From contig JBGUJZ010000027.1 of the NCBI GenBank assembly GCA_045114175.1, positions 1 through 40,811 of the forward strand: a stretch of 40,811 bases of DNA, written 5' to 3'. A program made the position numbers and the translations under genes. The stretch comes from Cacconaster sp045114175 (GTDB lineage Bacteria; Bacteroidota; Bacteroidia; Bacteroidales; UBA932). The notes under the pieces are model-generated. The model searched no databases, was not told where the DNA came from, and was given only the letters and a program-made list of their open reading frames with translations. The stretch's first letter is position 1, and every line of letters starts with the position of its first letter. Positions 22,644 through 31,251 of the stretch are shown here, one piece after another.

Positions 22644-24269
22644 ATGAGAGACGCTATTTATTCTTTCCCGATGCCGACCAATGAGCCGGTTCTCACTTAC
22701 CTCAAGGGCTCGCCCGAGCGTGTTGCGCTCGAAAAGGAGCTGGAACGCCAGAAATCGATTGAACTGGATATCCCGCTGATCATCGGCGGCAAGGAGATCC
22801 GTACTGGCAATACCGGCAAAGTGGTGATGCCGCACGACCACCATCACGTGCTGGCCACCTACCACAAGGCTGGTCCAAAAGAGGTGAAGATGGCCATCGA
22901 TGCAGCCATGAAGGCTCGCAAGCAGTGGTCTGAAACCGACTGGACGGTTCGCGCATCCATCCTGCTCAAGATTGCCGAACTCATCTCCACCAAGTACCGC
23001 GCCGTGATGAGCGCCGCTACCATGCTCGGCCAGAGCAAGAACATCTATCAGGCTGAGATCGACGGCGTTTGCGAGCTGATCGACTTCCTGCGTTACAACG
23101 CGCACTTCGCTTCCGAGATCTACAGTTTCCAGCCCAAGAGCGCAAAGGGTCAAATCAATACCGTTGAATACCGCGGCCTGGAAGGCTTCGTCTTCGCCCT
23201 CACCCCGTTCAACTTCACTTCGATTGCATCGAACCTCAATATGTCGCCCGTCCTGATGGGTAACGTAACGGTCTGGAAACCCTCCACCACCGCTATTCTC
23301 TCCAACTACTACCTGATGCAGATCTACAAAGAGGCAGGTCTGCCGGATGGCGTCGTGAACTTCATCCCGGGCCAGGGCTCCGTGATTGGCAAGGAAATCT
23401 TTGCTTCCAAGCACCTGGCAGGCGTTCACTTCACCGGTTCCTCCGCAACCTTCAACACCCTCTGGCGCCAGGTGGGCGAGAATATCGGCCACTACGTAAG
23501 CTATCCGCGCCTCGTGGGTGAAACCGGCGGCAAGGACTTCATCTTCGTACACCCTTCGGCTGATCCCAAGGATGTCTCCACGGCCGCTTTCTGCGGGGCC
23601 TTCGAGTTCCAGGGCCAGAAGTGCTCGGCTGCCAGCCGTATGTACGCGCCGAAGTCCCTCTGGAAAGAGATCCTCGCCGGCATTAAGGAGTTTGCCAAGG
23701 AGGTGAAGATGGGCGATGTCTGCGACCCGCAGAACTTCATCAACGCCGTGATCGACGAAGCTTCGTTCGACAACATCAAATCCTATATCGACTACGCCAA
23801 GAAGGCAAAGGATGCCAAGGTCGTAGTGGGTGGCAAGTGCGACAAGAGCAAGGGCTACTTCGTGGAGCCTACCGTCATCGAGACCTCCAACCCGCACTTC
23901 AAGAGCATGGAAGAGGAGATCTTCGGCCCGGTGCTCACCGTCTATGTCTATGACGACAAGGATGTGAACAAGGCCGTTGACCTCTGCGACAGCACCTCGC
24001 CGTATGGCCTGACGGGCGCCGTGTTCGGAAAAGACCGCATGGCTGTCCAGGCTATCGCCGACAAGCTCCGCTATGCAGCCGGCAACTTCTACATCAACGA
24101 CAAGCCTACGGGTGCAGTCGTCGGCCTCCAGCCGTTCGGCGGTTCCCGTGCATCGGGCACCAACGACAAGGCAGGCGGAGAGTTCAACCTCATCCGCTGG
24201 GCAATTCCTCGCGCCATCAAGGAGACGCTGGTTCCCGCTCGCGGCTACAAGTATTCCTATATGAAGTAG
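22644..24269 (+). CDS. pruA: 1-pyrroline-5-carboxylate (glutamate semialdehyde) dehydrogenase
   Basis: 541 residues of the ALDH superfamily, P5CDH branch. General base Glu293 in VGETGGKDF, nucleophile Cys327 in FQGQKCSAASR, nucleotide-binding FTGSSATF (~263), and the C-terminal PFGGSRASGTNDKAGG. It oxidises P5C/glutamate semialdehyde to glutamate with NAD+. No proline dehydrogenase domain of the PutA type is attached. The usual PutA-like partner is absent nearby; the iron-sulfur flavoenzyme at 27730-30975 is the only candidate in the window. It converges on the carbamate kinase gene across a shared terminator. Confidence 0.93.
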   Translation: MRDAIYSFPMPTNEPVLTYLKGSPERVALEKELERQKSIELDIPLIIGGKEIRTGNTGKVVMPHDHHHVLATYHKAGPKEVKMAIDAAMKARKQWSETDWTVRASILLKIAELISTKYRAVMSAATMLGQSKNIYQAEIDGVCELIDFLRYNAHFASEIYSFQPKSAKGQINTVEYRGLEGFVFALTPFNFTSIASNLNMSPVLMGNVTVWKPSTTAILSNYYLMQIYKEAGLPDGVVNFIPGQGSVIGKEIFASKHLAGVHFTGSSATFNTLWRQVGENIGHYVSYPRLVGETGGKDFIFVHPSADPKDVSTAAFCGAFEFQGQKCSAASRMYAPKSLWKEILAGIKEFAKEVKMGDVCDPQNFINAVIDEASFDNIKSYIDYAKKAKDAKVVVGGKCDKSKGYFVEPTVIETSNPHFKSMEEEIFGPVLTVYVYDDKDVNKAVDLCDSTSPYGLTGAVFGKDRMAVQAIADKLRYAAGNFYINDKPTGAVVGLQPFGGSRASGTNDKAGGEFNLIRWAIPRAIKETLVPARGYKYSYMK

Positions 24270-24292
24270 GCCAGCGCTGCCCGCAAAAAAAG

Positions 24293-24317
24293 CAGGCGTC
24301 CCGGATTGGGGCGCCTG
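24293..24317. terminator. Bidirectional terminator between pruA and the pyr/arc operon
   Basis: 10-bp stem (CAGGCGTCCC with GGGGCGCCTG, one G-U) and a 5-base loop. TTTT follows on the plus strand and seven T on the minus strand, so it serves both convergent transcripts. Confidence 0.85.
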
Positions 24318-24323
24318 TTTTCA

Positions 24324-25262
24324 TTAGCGGACGATCAGGGTGCCTGTCTCGCCGCGCAGGGCCTCCTTGGCCCTTTCGAGCGAGGTAATCAGCGCCCGTC
24401 CCGTCTTGGATTTTTCTACGAAGTCGATGCACGACTCCACCTTGGGCAGCATGCTGCCGGGGGCGAAGTGTCCCTGCTTGATGAAGGTGCGGGCCTCGGA
24501 GAGCGAGAGCCGGTCCAGATCCAGCTGGTTGGGCTTCTTGTAGTGGAGCGAAACCTTATCGACCGCCGTCAGGATCACGAGCATATCCGCCTTGAGGCCG
24601 AGGGCCAGGGCGGCACTCGCGCGGTCCTTGTCGATCACAGCCGCCACGCCCCGGAAATCTCCGGGCGCTTCTTCGGTGACCGGAATGCCACCGCCACCCA
24701 CCGTGATTACCACATCACCCGCGGCAAGCAGGTGCTCTACCGTAGGGAGCTCCACGATCTTGCGCGGCAGCGGCGAGGGAACCACCCGGCGGTAGCCGCG
24801 GCCGGCATCCTCCACATAGGTGTAGCCGTTCTCAGCGGCCAGCTGATCCGCCTCTTCCTTGGTGTAGAAAAGGCCGATGGGTTTGGTGGGGTGCGCAAAG
24901 GCCGGATCGGAGGGATCCACCACCACCTGCGTGATGACCGTTACGCACTGGCGCGAGATGCTCCTGCGGGCAAACTCGCGACGGATAGCCTGCTGCAGGT
25001 GATACCCGATGTAACCCTGGGTCATGGCACCGCACTCCGGGAAGGGCATCGCCATCCCTCCGGGTAACAGGGGCGCAGAGTGTTCGAAAGCCAGGTTGAC
25101 CATACCCACCTGCGGCCCGTTGCCGTGACCGATGACTACATCGTAGCCCTCTTCGATCAGGTCGGCAATGGTGGAGGCCGTGTAGCGGGCCAGTTCCAGC
25201 TGTCGAACAGGATTGTTGCCCAGGGCGTTACCACCCAGGGCAATCACGAGGCGACGTTTCAT
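24324..25262 (-). CDS. arcC: Carbamate kinase
   Basis: 312 residues. Family start MKRRLVIALGGNALG, then VVIGHGNGPQVGMVN, the loop VDPSDPAFAHPTKPIG, and VITVGGGGIPV, all conserved in carbamate kinases. It makes ATP from carbamoyl phosphate plus ADP, releasing carbamate (CO2 and ammonia). Last gene of a leftward run pyrB-pyrI-OTC-arcC, 4 bases after the OTC stop, so it is almost certainly co-translated with OTC. No arginine deiminase gene is present in the window. Confidence 0.95.
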   Translation of the reverse strand: MKRRLVIALGGNALGNNPVRQLELARYTASTIADLIEEGYDVVIGHGNGPQVGMVNLAFEHSAPLLPGGMAMPFPECGAMTQGYIGYHLQQAIRREFARRSISRQCVTVITQVVVDPSDPAFAHPTKPIGLFYTKEEADQLAAENGYTYVEDAGRGYRRVVPSPLPRKIVELPTVEHLLAAGDVVITVGGGGIPVTEEAPGDFRGVAAVIDKDRASAALALGLKADMLVILTAVDKVSLHYKKPNQLDLDRLSLSEARTFIKQGHFAPGSMLPKVESCIDFVEKSKTGRALITSLERAKEALRGETGTLIVR

Positions 25263-25266
25263 GGCG

Positions 25267-26259
25267 TTACTTCAGGGTAGCGTACATCACCGCCTTGATG
25301 GTGTGCATGCGGTTCTCCGCCTCATCGAACACCTTGGACTGCGGGCTGCGGAACACCTCGTCGGTGACTTCCATCTCCTTGAGGCCGAACTTCTCGTAAA
25401 TCTCGCGGCCAATGGTGGTTTCGAGGTCGTGGAACGAAGGCAGGCAGTGCAGGAAGATAGCGCCAGGTTTGGCGTTCTTCATCACGGCTGCATTCACCTG
25501 ATACGGGCTCAGCAGCTTGATACGCTGTGCCCAAAGCTCTGCGGGTTCGCCCATCGAGACCCAGATGTCGGTGTAGATGACATCGGCATTCTTGGTGCCC
25601 TTCTTCACATCTTCCGTGAGGGTGATGGTGCAACCGTGCTCCTTGGCGAGGGCGCGGCAGGTCTTCACGAGGCTGGCTTCCGGCATGTTGGCCTTGGGGC
25701 CGCAGGCAACGAAGTTGATGCCCAGCTTGGAGCAGACCACCATCAGCGAGTTGGCCACGTTGTTGCGGGCATCACCCATAAAGGTGAGCGTGAGGCCCTT
25801 GTAGTAGCCAAAGTGCTCCTGGATGGTCAGCACGTCTGCCAGCATCTGCGTGGGGTGGAACTCGGTGGTGAGGCCGTTCCAGACCGGAACGCCTGCATAG
25901 CGACCGAGGTCTTCCACGATCTTCTGGTCGAATCCACGGTACTCGATACCGTCGAACATGCGACCCAGCACCTTTGCGGTGTCTTCCAGCGACTCCTTCT
26001 TACCCATCTGCGAGGAACCGGGATCGAGGTAGGTCACCCCCATTCCGAGGTCGTTGCCAGCTACTTCAAAGGAGCAGCGGGTACGGGTAGAGGTCTTCTC
26101 GAACAGCAGAACGATGTTCTTGCCGGAAAGGTACTTGTGCGGGGTACCCGTCCTTTTGAGACGCTTGAAGTCAGCGGAGAGCTCCAAGAGATACTGAATC
26201 TCTTCCGTGGAGAAGTCGAGCAACTTCAAAAAATTTCTTCCTGATAAACTTCTAGGCAT
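25267..26259 (-). CDS. Ornithine carbamoyltransferase (catabolic type by context)
   Basis: 330 residues starting at MPRSLSGRNFLKLLDF. Carbamoyl-phosphate loop STRTR, HPTQ (HPTQMLAD), and the C-terminal FLHCLPSFHD (HCLP) define a transcarbamylase. The ornithine side is indicated by GVTYLDPGSSQMGKKES and by the YTDIWVSMGEP segment. Linked to carbamate kinase, it is likely to run from citrulline to ornithine and carbamoyl phosphate. It could also serve arginine synthesis. It starts 36 bases after the pyrI stop. Confidence 0.92.
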   Translation of the reverse strand: MPRSLSGRNFLKLLDFSTEEIQYLLELSADFKRLKRTGTPHKYLSGKNIVLLFEKTSTRTRCSFEVAGNDLGMGVTYLDPGSSQMGKKESLEDTAKVLGRMFDGIEYRGFDQKIVEDLGRYAGVPVWNGLTTEFHPTQMLADVLTIQEHFGYYKGLTLTFMGDARNNVANSLMVVCSKLGINFVACGPKANMPEASLVKTCRALAKEHGCTITLTEDVKKGTKNADVIYTDIWVSMGEPAELWAQRIKLLSPYQVNAAVMKNAKPGAIFLHCLPSFHDLETTIGREIYEKFGLKEMEVTDEVFRSPQSKVFDEAENRMHTIKAVMYATLK

Positions 26260-26295
26260 AGTGATAATCTGTGTTAGGTTGTATGAATGGCGCAC

Positions 26296-26760
26296 CTACT
26301 TGAGTACCACGTCTTTGCCGGAAACGGGACGTTCGCAGTAGTGGCACCGCAGAACGCCGGCCTCCGCATCCACAACGTGGAAATGGGTGCGCATGGGTTC
26401 GTTGTTGGTGATGCATTTGGGGTTGTTGCACCGGACAATGTCGATCAGGTCTTCGGGCAGGGTAACGTGCTTCTTCTCCACCACGTCATAATCCTTGATG
26501 ACGTTGATGACCGCGTTGGGGGCGATCACCGCGATGCGGTTGAGTATCTCCTGCGGGAAGGAGACGTCGGCAATCTTGATGATGCCCTTGCGGCCCATCC
26601 GCTTGCTGTCCAGGTTGTAACCGATGGTTACGCTGTTCGGCATTCCCTCGATTCCAAGCAGGTTGACCACCTTGAAGAGCGATTCTGCCGGGATATGGTC
26701 AATCACAATACCGTTGCGCAGTGCGGCAACAGCCATTTCTTTTTTGGGAGTATTGTTCAT
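26296..26760 (-). CDS. pyrI: Aspartate carbamoyltransferase regulatory subunit
   Basis: 154 residues. The N-terminal allosteric domain (VAALRNGIVIDHIPAESLFKV, nucleotide-binding) is followed by the zinc domain with four cysteines in C-x5-C...C-x2-C (CNNPKC and CHYC). It binds CTP/ATP and joins the catalytic trimers. It lies 27 bases after pyrB. The length is family-typical and all ligands are present. Confidence 0.95.
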   Translation of the reverse strand: MNNTPKKEMAVAALRNGIVIDHIPAESLFKVVNLLGIEGMPNSVTIGYNLDSKRMGRKGIIKIADVSFPQEILNRIAVIAPNAVINVIKDYDVVEKKHVTLPEDLIDIVRCNNPKCITNNEPMRTHFHVVDAEAGVLRCHYCERPVSGKDVVLK

Positions 26761-26787
26761 CGTGACAGTTCTTTTGGAGGGTGAGAC

Positions 26788-27696
26788 TTAAAGATCCAAT
26801 GCGCGGCAAATCAGGGCCTGGCGGGCATAGAGGCCGTTGCGGGCCTGCTGGAAATAGTATGCATAGGGCGTATCGTCCACGTCCTGTGCAATCTCGGTCA
26901 CGCGCGGCAGCGGGTGCAGCACGCGGAGGTTCTTCTTGCCGCCCTGCAGCATCGATGCGGTCAGCGTATAGAGGTTCTTCACCTTTTCGTACTCCATCGG
27001 ATCGCTGAAGCGCTCCCGCTGGACGCGGGTCATGTAGAGAATATCCGTTTCGTTGATGATATCCTCGCTGAATTCCGTGGTCTCTTCGTATTCGATTCCC
27101 CACTGGCGGCAAGCCTGCTTGTACTGTGCGGGCATGCGCAGCTCTTCGCAGGAGATGAAGCGGAACTTCGGGTGGAAGAAGTGCATGGCCTCGAGCAGCG
27201 AGTGCACCGTGCGGCCGTACTTCAGGTCGCCCACCATCGTGACGGTCAGGTTCTCCAGCGTTCCCTGGGTCTGCGCGATCGTGTAGAGATCAAGCATGGT
27301 CTGGGTGGGGTGCTGGTTGGCACCGTCGCCCGCGTTGATGATCGGCACACTGGCCACCTCGCTGGCATAGCGGGCAGCGCCTTCCAGGTAGTGGCGCATC
27401 ACGATCAGGTCCGCATAGTTGCTGACCATCATGATGGTATCTTTGAGGCTTTCGCCCTTGGCCTGGCTGCTGGTCTTGACATCGCTGAAGCCGATGATGC
27501 GGCCTCCGAGACGCTTGACGGCGGTCTCAAAACTCAGGCGCGTGCGCGTGGAAGGCTCGAAGAAGAGCGATCCGACCACCCGCCCGTCCAAGATGTGCTG
27601 GTTGGGATTGGCTTCGAATGCTTTCGCCCTCTCGATCAACGAGAGAATCTCCTCCTTGGTCAGGTCGGAGATGGAAATCAAACTGTGGTTTCGCAT
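26788..27696 (-). CDS. pyrB: Aspartate carbamoyltransferase catalytic subunit
   Basis: 302 residues. Carbamoyl-phosphate loop FFEPSTRTRLSFETA, the catalytic SSQAKGESLKDT loop with its lysine, GDGANQHPTQTMLD, and HPLPRVTEI near the end are complete. It makes carbamoyl aspartate, the first committed step of pyrimidine synthesis. First gene of the pyrB-pyrI-OTC-arcC run. A -7 box TATATTTG at 27724-27717 lies 20 bases before the ATG. The big oxidoreductase gene ends 33 bases upstream, so read-through from it is also possible. Confidence 0.96.
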   Translation of the reverse strand: MRNHSLISISDLTKEEILSLIERAKAFEANPNQHILDGRVVGSLFFEPSTRTRLSFETAVKRLGGRIIGFSDVKTSSQAKGESLKDTIMMVSNYADLIVMRHYLEGAARYASEVASVPIINAGDGANQHPTQTMLDLYTIAQTQGTLENLTVTMVGDLKYGRTVHSLLEAMHFFHPKFRFISCEELRMPAQYKQACRQWGIEYEETTEFSEDIINETDILYMTRVQRERFSDPMEYEKVKNLYTLTASMLQGGKKNLRVLHPLPRVTEIAQDVDDTPYAYYFQQARNGLYARQALICRALDL

Positions 27697-27716
27697 AGGA
27701 TAAAGAGGAATTTTTG

Positions 27717-27724
27717 CAAATATA
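27717..27724 (-). promoter_or_regulatory. -7 box TATATTTG of the pyrB operon
   Basis: Matches TAnnTTTG in the 33-base gap after the oxidoreductase gene, 20 bases before the pyrB start. No clear -33 box. Confidence 0.45.
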
Positions 27725-27729
27725 ATTCT

Positions 27730-30700
27730 TTATTTGAACGCCTGTTCCGAAAGACCTTTTCCGCCGAGTGCAAGTTCGCGGAAATAATCCGGAACCTCGC
27801 GGCCCAGCAAGCTCTCTACGTAGAGTTTTGCGATGTATTGTGACAACATGAAACCGTGGCCGCGCATACCCACCAGCAGACCCAGCGAAGGATCTACGAT
27901 GTAACGCGGTTCGGTGTAGTATCCGCTCCAGACGGCCTGGAAGCTCATGCCCTTCAGCTGCGGGATCCACTCGGTAAAGACCTCGGAGACAATCTCCAGG
28001 AACGGCTGGGTGTTGACCTTCAGGTTCTGGGCAACCTCCGGATGGTCGATCGCCGGGGAGGCGCAACCGATGATCTGGCCCGTCTCTGCGAGCTGCTGGC
28101 CATAGACGGCGGAGAAGCCCTTGTAGTGACGGCGGTCAATCAGCATGTCCAGGGAATCCCCTGCCTTGCCCATCAGCGGCAGGCGCTTGGTGATGAAGGC
28201 CTGGTGGCGGACCGGATAGAGACCGGTCTCGATGCCCAGCTGGCGTGCGAACTTCTCGGCGCCGGCACCCAGGGCGTTCACGAAGATTTCGGTGAGGTAA
28301 ACGCGGTAGTTGCCATCCGCGCCCTTGACCGTCACGCGGTACTCTTTGCCCTTGCGCTCCACTGCCACCAGTTCGGTGTCTTCAAAGACGCGGCCGCCCT
28401 TGCTGATACCAATCTGGCGCACCGTGTCGATGGTCTTGCCCGGGGTAGCCTGCCAACAGTCGTTGGAGATCAGCGCGTGGCTGTAGATATCCAGGTTCGG
28501 GTTGATATACGGGGAAATCTCTTTTGCAAAATCCTTGCGCTCAACCATGTACGCATCGCTCCAAGCGCGGGAGGCGTCGAGCGAACGGTAGGTGGCGTCG
28601 TCGTGCACGAAGTTCACGTAGCGCGTCATCTTCAGGTCGATGTTGCGCAGCGCCTGCACTTCGCGGAAGATCTCGAGGTTGTGGTTGGCGATATCGGCCA
28701 GGGCCGGGAGCGAGAAGGCAGGACGGCCGCCGGCGATGCAACGCCACGAGCTGCCGTGCTCCTTGTTGACCAGCACCGGTTTGAAGCCAGCCTCGGCCAG
28801 ATAGCGGAAGAGGGCCGTTCCGGCCATGCCGCCACCCGCCACGAAGGCACCGACCTTCTCCTCCTGTGCAGCCGTGTGGGCCGCGGAGGTGATCAGCGTG
28901 CAGCTGTCGGTCGGGTTGATCACGTTACCGATCTCCACCAGGTTAGCCATCGGGCCGCGCGGGGTAAACTCGCCCGTCACCTCAATGCCGTAAGGACGGA
29001 GGGCCTGCTTGGCGCGCGGGAGGCAGCGGCTGCCGCGGCACGCACCCATGCCGAGGCGCGAGATATGCTTGAGCTCCTGCGCGGTGATGCTGGTGCGGCC
29101 TTCGAGCAGCTTGAGCAGGTCGGCGAGGCGCACATCTTCGCAATGGCAGATGTAGGCCGATTCGTCGTCGGTAGTAGCCGGCGTCAGCTGGAGCGGCTCG
29201 GGATAGTTGGCCTTCACAATAAAGCCGCGGGCCTGCAGCAGCGCGTCGGTTCCCTCACCGGCGTACAGCTTTTCAGCCTTCACCACGGCCACGTTGGTCT
29301 TGTTGGGCTTGACAATTACGCGGCTGACAGTTCCTTCGCCCACCTTGGCGCCGTTGTCGTCCACCAGATAGACCTCGGCACCCGCCTCAACAGCCACCTC
29401 GACTGGCAGGTAGAGTTCGCTGCGGTCCGGACGGTATCCGAAGATAGCCAGACCCGGGCACTGCGAAACGCAATCCATACAGCCGATGCATTTGTCGTAG
29501 TCGATGACCGGCGTGACGGAAGTGGAGCTCTTGGTGATGGCAGCATGCTTGCAGGCGAACGAGCAAGGGTTGCAGGCAAAACCGTAGAGGCAGTCGGCCA
29601 CCACGAATCCGCCCTTGGCCATCCGTTCTGCGGAGGGCTTGCGCGGCTCCTGCAGCACGCGGACGGGATGCTGCTGGGAATCGATATACTCTTTGGAGAG
29701 GGTCAGGTAAGCATCGTAGTCGATGCGGCGGCCCAGCTCCTGCTGGATTTCGTAAGCGCACTGGCGACCGCGCAGCACGGCAGAGGTACCTTCACCGATC
29801 CGGACGGCATCGCCCACACCGTGGCAGGCGCGGCCGAAGACCTCGGCACCCTTGCGCATCAGCTGGCTGTCGGGCAGCAGGCCGGTGCAGATATTGATAC
29901 AGTCGATTCCATCGATGCGCACCTCGGTGCCCGGAATCGGCTTGAAGTTTTCACACTTGGCGATGATGGCGCCGATGACGCCGGTGCGGTCGGCATTCGG
30001 AATGGCCTCCACCAGCGTGTAGCCCGTCATGATGGGAATGCCCAGACGGCGGACACGGTTGGCCTGCACGGGGAAACCGCCCTCGCGCGGCATGGCCTCG
30101 ATGATGGCCTTAACCCGTGCGCCAGCCTGAACAGCCTGATACGACGTGAGGTAGCCGATGTTGCCGGCACCCACCGTCAGGATGTTCTTTCCGAGCAGGG
30201 TAAACTCTTTGTTCATCATCCGCTGGACGACGGCGGCGGTATAGACGCCCGGAACGTCGTCGTTCTTGAAGGCCGGCATGAAGGGCAGTGCGCCGGCAGC
30301 CACCACCAGCTGGTCAGCCTCCACATAGAAGACCTCCTGGGTGGCGAGATTCTTGACTGCCAGCCGTTTGCCGGAGAGGATATCCCACACCACGCAATTG
30401 AGCATGATGCCTTCGTTGGAGTCGCCCGCCAGGGTCTTGGCAATGTCGAATCCGCGCATGCCGCCGAAGCGTTTCTCCTTCTCGAAGAAGAAGAACTGGT
30501 GGGTCTGCATCAGGAACTGACCGCCAATCTTGTCGTTGTTGTCTATCACGAGATTGTCGATCCCCGCCTTGCGGAGTTCTTCGCGCACCGCCAGACCGGC
30601 CGGGCCGGCACCCACGATGGCCACCGTGGTCTTGAAGACGCGCTTGGGCGCCTCTGCAGGCTGGTCGCAGGTGACCTTGGCAAAACTGTCCATGTCAATG

Positions 30701-30975
30701 CGGCGGACGTCCTTCACGCCGTCAACCTTGGTGATGCAGATACGACGGATGTGGCCATCTACGATCATCTCGCAGGCGCCGCATTTGCCGATACCGCACT
30801 CCATGGAATGGTTGCGGCCTGTCAGGCTGTGACGGTGAACGGGAAAACCTGCCTGATGCAGGGCGGCAGCGATGGTCTGACCCTTCTGGCCCTTAACCTT
30901 TTTGCCTTCATAAGTAAACTCCACGAGGTCCTCTGCGGGAACCTCCAGAATCGGATGCGATTTTATCTGGTACAT
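27730..30975 (-). CDS. Single-chain flavo-iron-sulfur amine dehydrogenase (proline/opine/sarcosine-oxidase superfamily)
   Basis: 1081 residues in five blocks. (1) N-terminal [2Fe-2S] domain with C60, C65, C68, C80 (CGIGKCGAC). (2) FAD/NAD-type disulfide-reductase fold: VGAGPAGLAV at ~121-130 and VGAGNIG at ~268. (3) Two [4Fe-4S] motifs: C462/C468/C471/C475 and C496/C499/C502/C506 (CIGCMDCVSQCP). (4) BFD-like [2Fe-2S] region C610-x-C612 with C646/C651. (5) A second FAD domain of the D-amino-acid-oxidase/sarcosine-oxidase-beta type (FVAGGGMAGTALFRYL at ~711). In other organisms (archaeal dye-linked proline dehydrogenase, opine oxidase, hydrogen cyanide synthase) these parts are separate subunits. 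The substrate, a secondary amine such as proline, is inferred. It lies directly upstream of the pyrB operon. Confidence 0.85.
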   Translation of the reverse strand: MYQIKSHPILEVPAEDLVEFTYEGKKVKGQKGQTIAAALHQAGFPVHRHSLTGRNHSMECGIGKCGACEMIVDGHIRRICITKVDGVKDVRRIDMDSFAKVTCDQPAEAPKRVFKTTVAIVGAGPAGLAVREELRKAGIDNLVIDNNDKIGGQFLMQTHQFFFFEKEKRFGGMRGFDIAKTLAGDSNEGIMLNCVVWDILSGKRLAVKNLATQEVFYVEADQLVVAAGALPFMPAFKNDDVPGVYTAAVVQRMMNKEFTLLGKNILTVGAGNIGYLTSYQAVQAGARVKAIIEAMPREGGFPVQANRVRRLGIPIMTGYTLVEAIPNADRTGVIGAIIAKCENFKPIPGTEVRIDGIDCINICTGLLPDSQLMRKGAEVFGRACHGVGDAVRIGEGTSAVLRGRQCAYEIQQELGRRIDYDAYLTLSKEYIDSQQHPVRVLQEPRKPSAERMAKGGFVVADCLYGFACNPCSFACKHAAITKSSTSVTPVIDYDKCIGCMDCVSQCPGLAIFGYRPDRSELYLPVEVAVEAGAEVYLVDDNGAKVGEGTVSRVIVKPNKTNVAVVKAEKLYAGEGTDALLQARGFIVKANYPEPLQLTPATTDDESAYICHCEDVRLADLLKLLEGRTSITAQELKHISRLGMGACRGSRCLPRAKQALRPYGIEVTGEFTPRGPMANLVEIGNVINPTDSCTLITSAAHTAAQEEKVGAFVAGGGMAGTALFRYLAEAGFKPVLVNKEHGSSWRCIAGGRPAFSLPALADIANHNLEIFREVQALRNIDLKMTRYVNFVHDDATYRSLDASRAWSDAYMVERKDFAKEISPYINPNLDIYSHALISNDCWQATPGKTIDTVRQIGISKGGRVFEDTELVAVERKGKEYRVTVKGADGNYRVYLTEIFVNALGAGAEKFARQLGIETGLYPVRHQAFITKRLPLMGKAGDSLDMLIDRRHYKGFSAVYGQQLAETGQIIGCASPAIDHPEVAQNLKVNTQPFLEIVSEVFTEWIPQLKGMSFQAVWSGYYTEPRYIVDPSLGLLVGMRGHGFMLSQYIAKLYVESLLGREVPDYFRELALGGKGLSEQAFK

Positions 30976-31031
30976 GTTGTTATGTGAAAATGTTTCCGGC
31001 TGTTTTGTGAACTTTTTTTCAAAAGCAGCCT

Positions 31032-31039
31032 CAAAGTTA
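31032..31039 (-). promoter_or_regulatory. -7 box TAACTTTG of the giant oxidoreductase gene
   Basis: Read leftward; a TTG lies 22 bases upstream (one more than the usual range). The leader to the ATG at 30975 is about 50 bases. Confidence 0.6.
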
Positions 31040-31251
31040 TCATTTTTGTTCGTTAAAGCATCAATAATCTTTTAGGCGGAAAGATTGAGGGAAATTTTTT
31101 GGAAATCTTTTTCCGAAGGTGGCGGCTAATCCACCGCCCTCAAGCACGCACGCTTAGGGGTGAACCGGCCGGTCATGGCGGCGGGCTGGGGGATATATTT
31201 TCATTATCAAATAGATTTGCCTATCTTGCGAGAGTAAGTGTTCTGAAAACA

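Noticed and set aside
27856..30987. A 1043-codon open frame antisense to the giant oxidoreductase
   Set aside because: It mirrors the codon pattern of the GC-rich true gene, has no motif or signal, and its His/Val/Leu-rich composition is typical of antisense frames.
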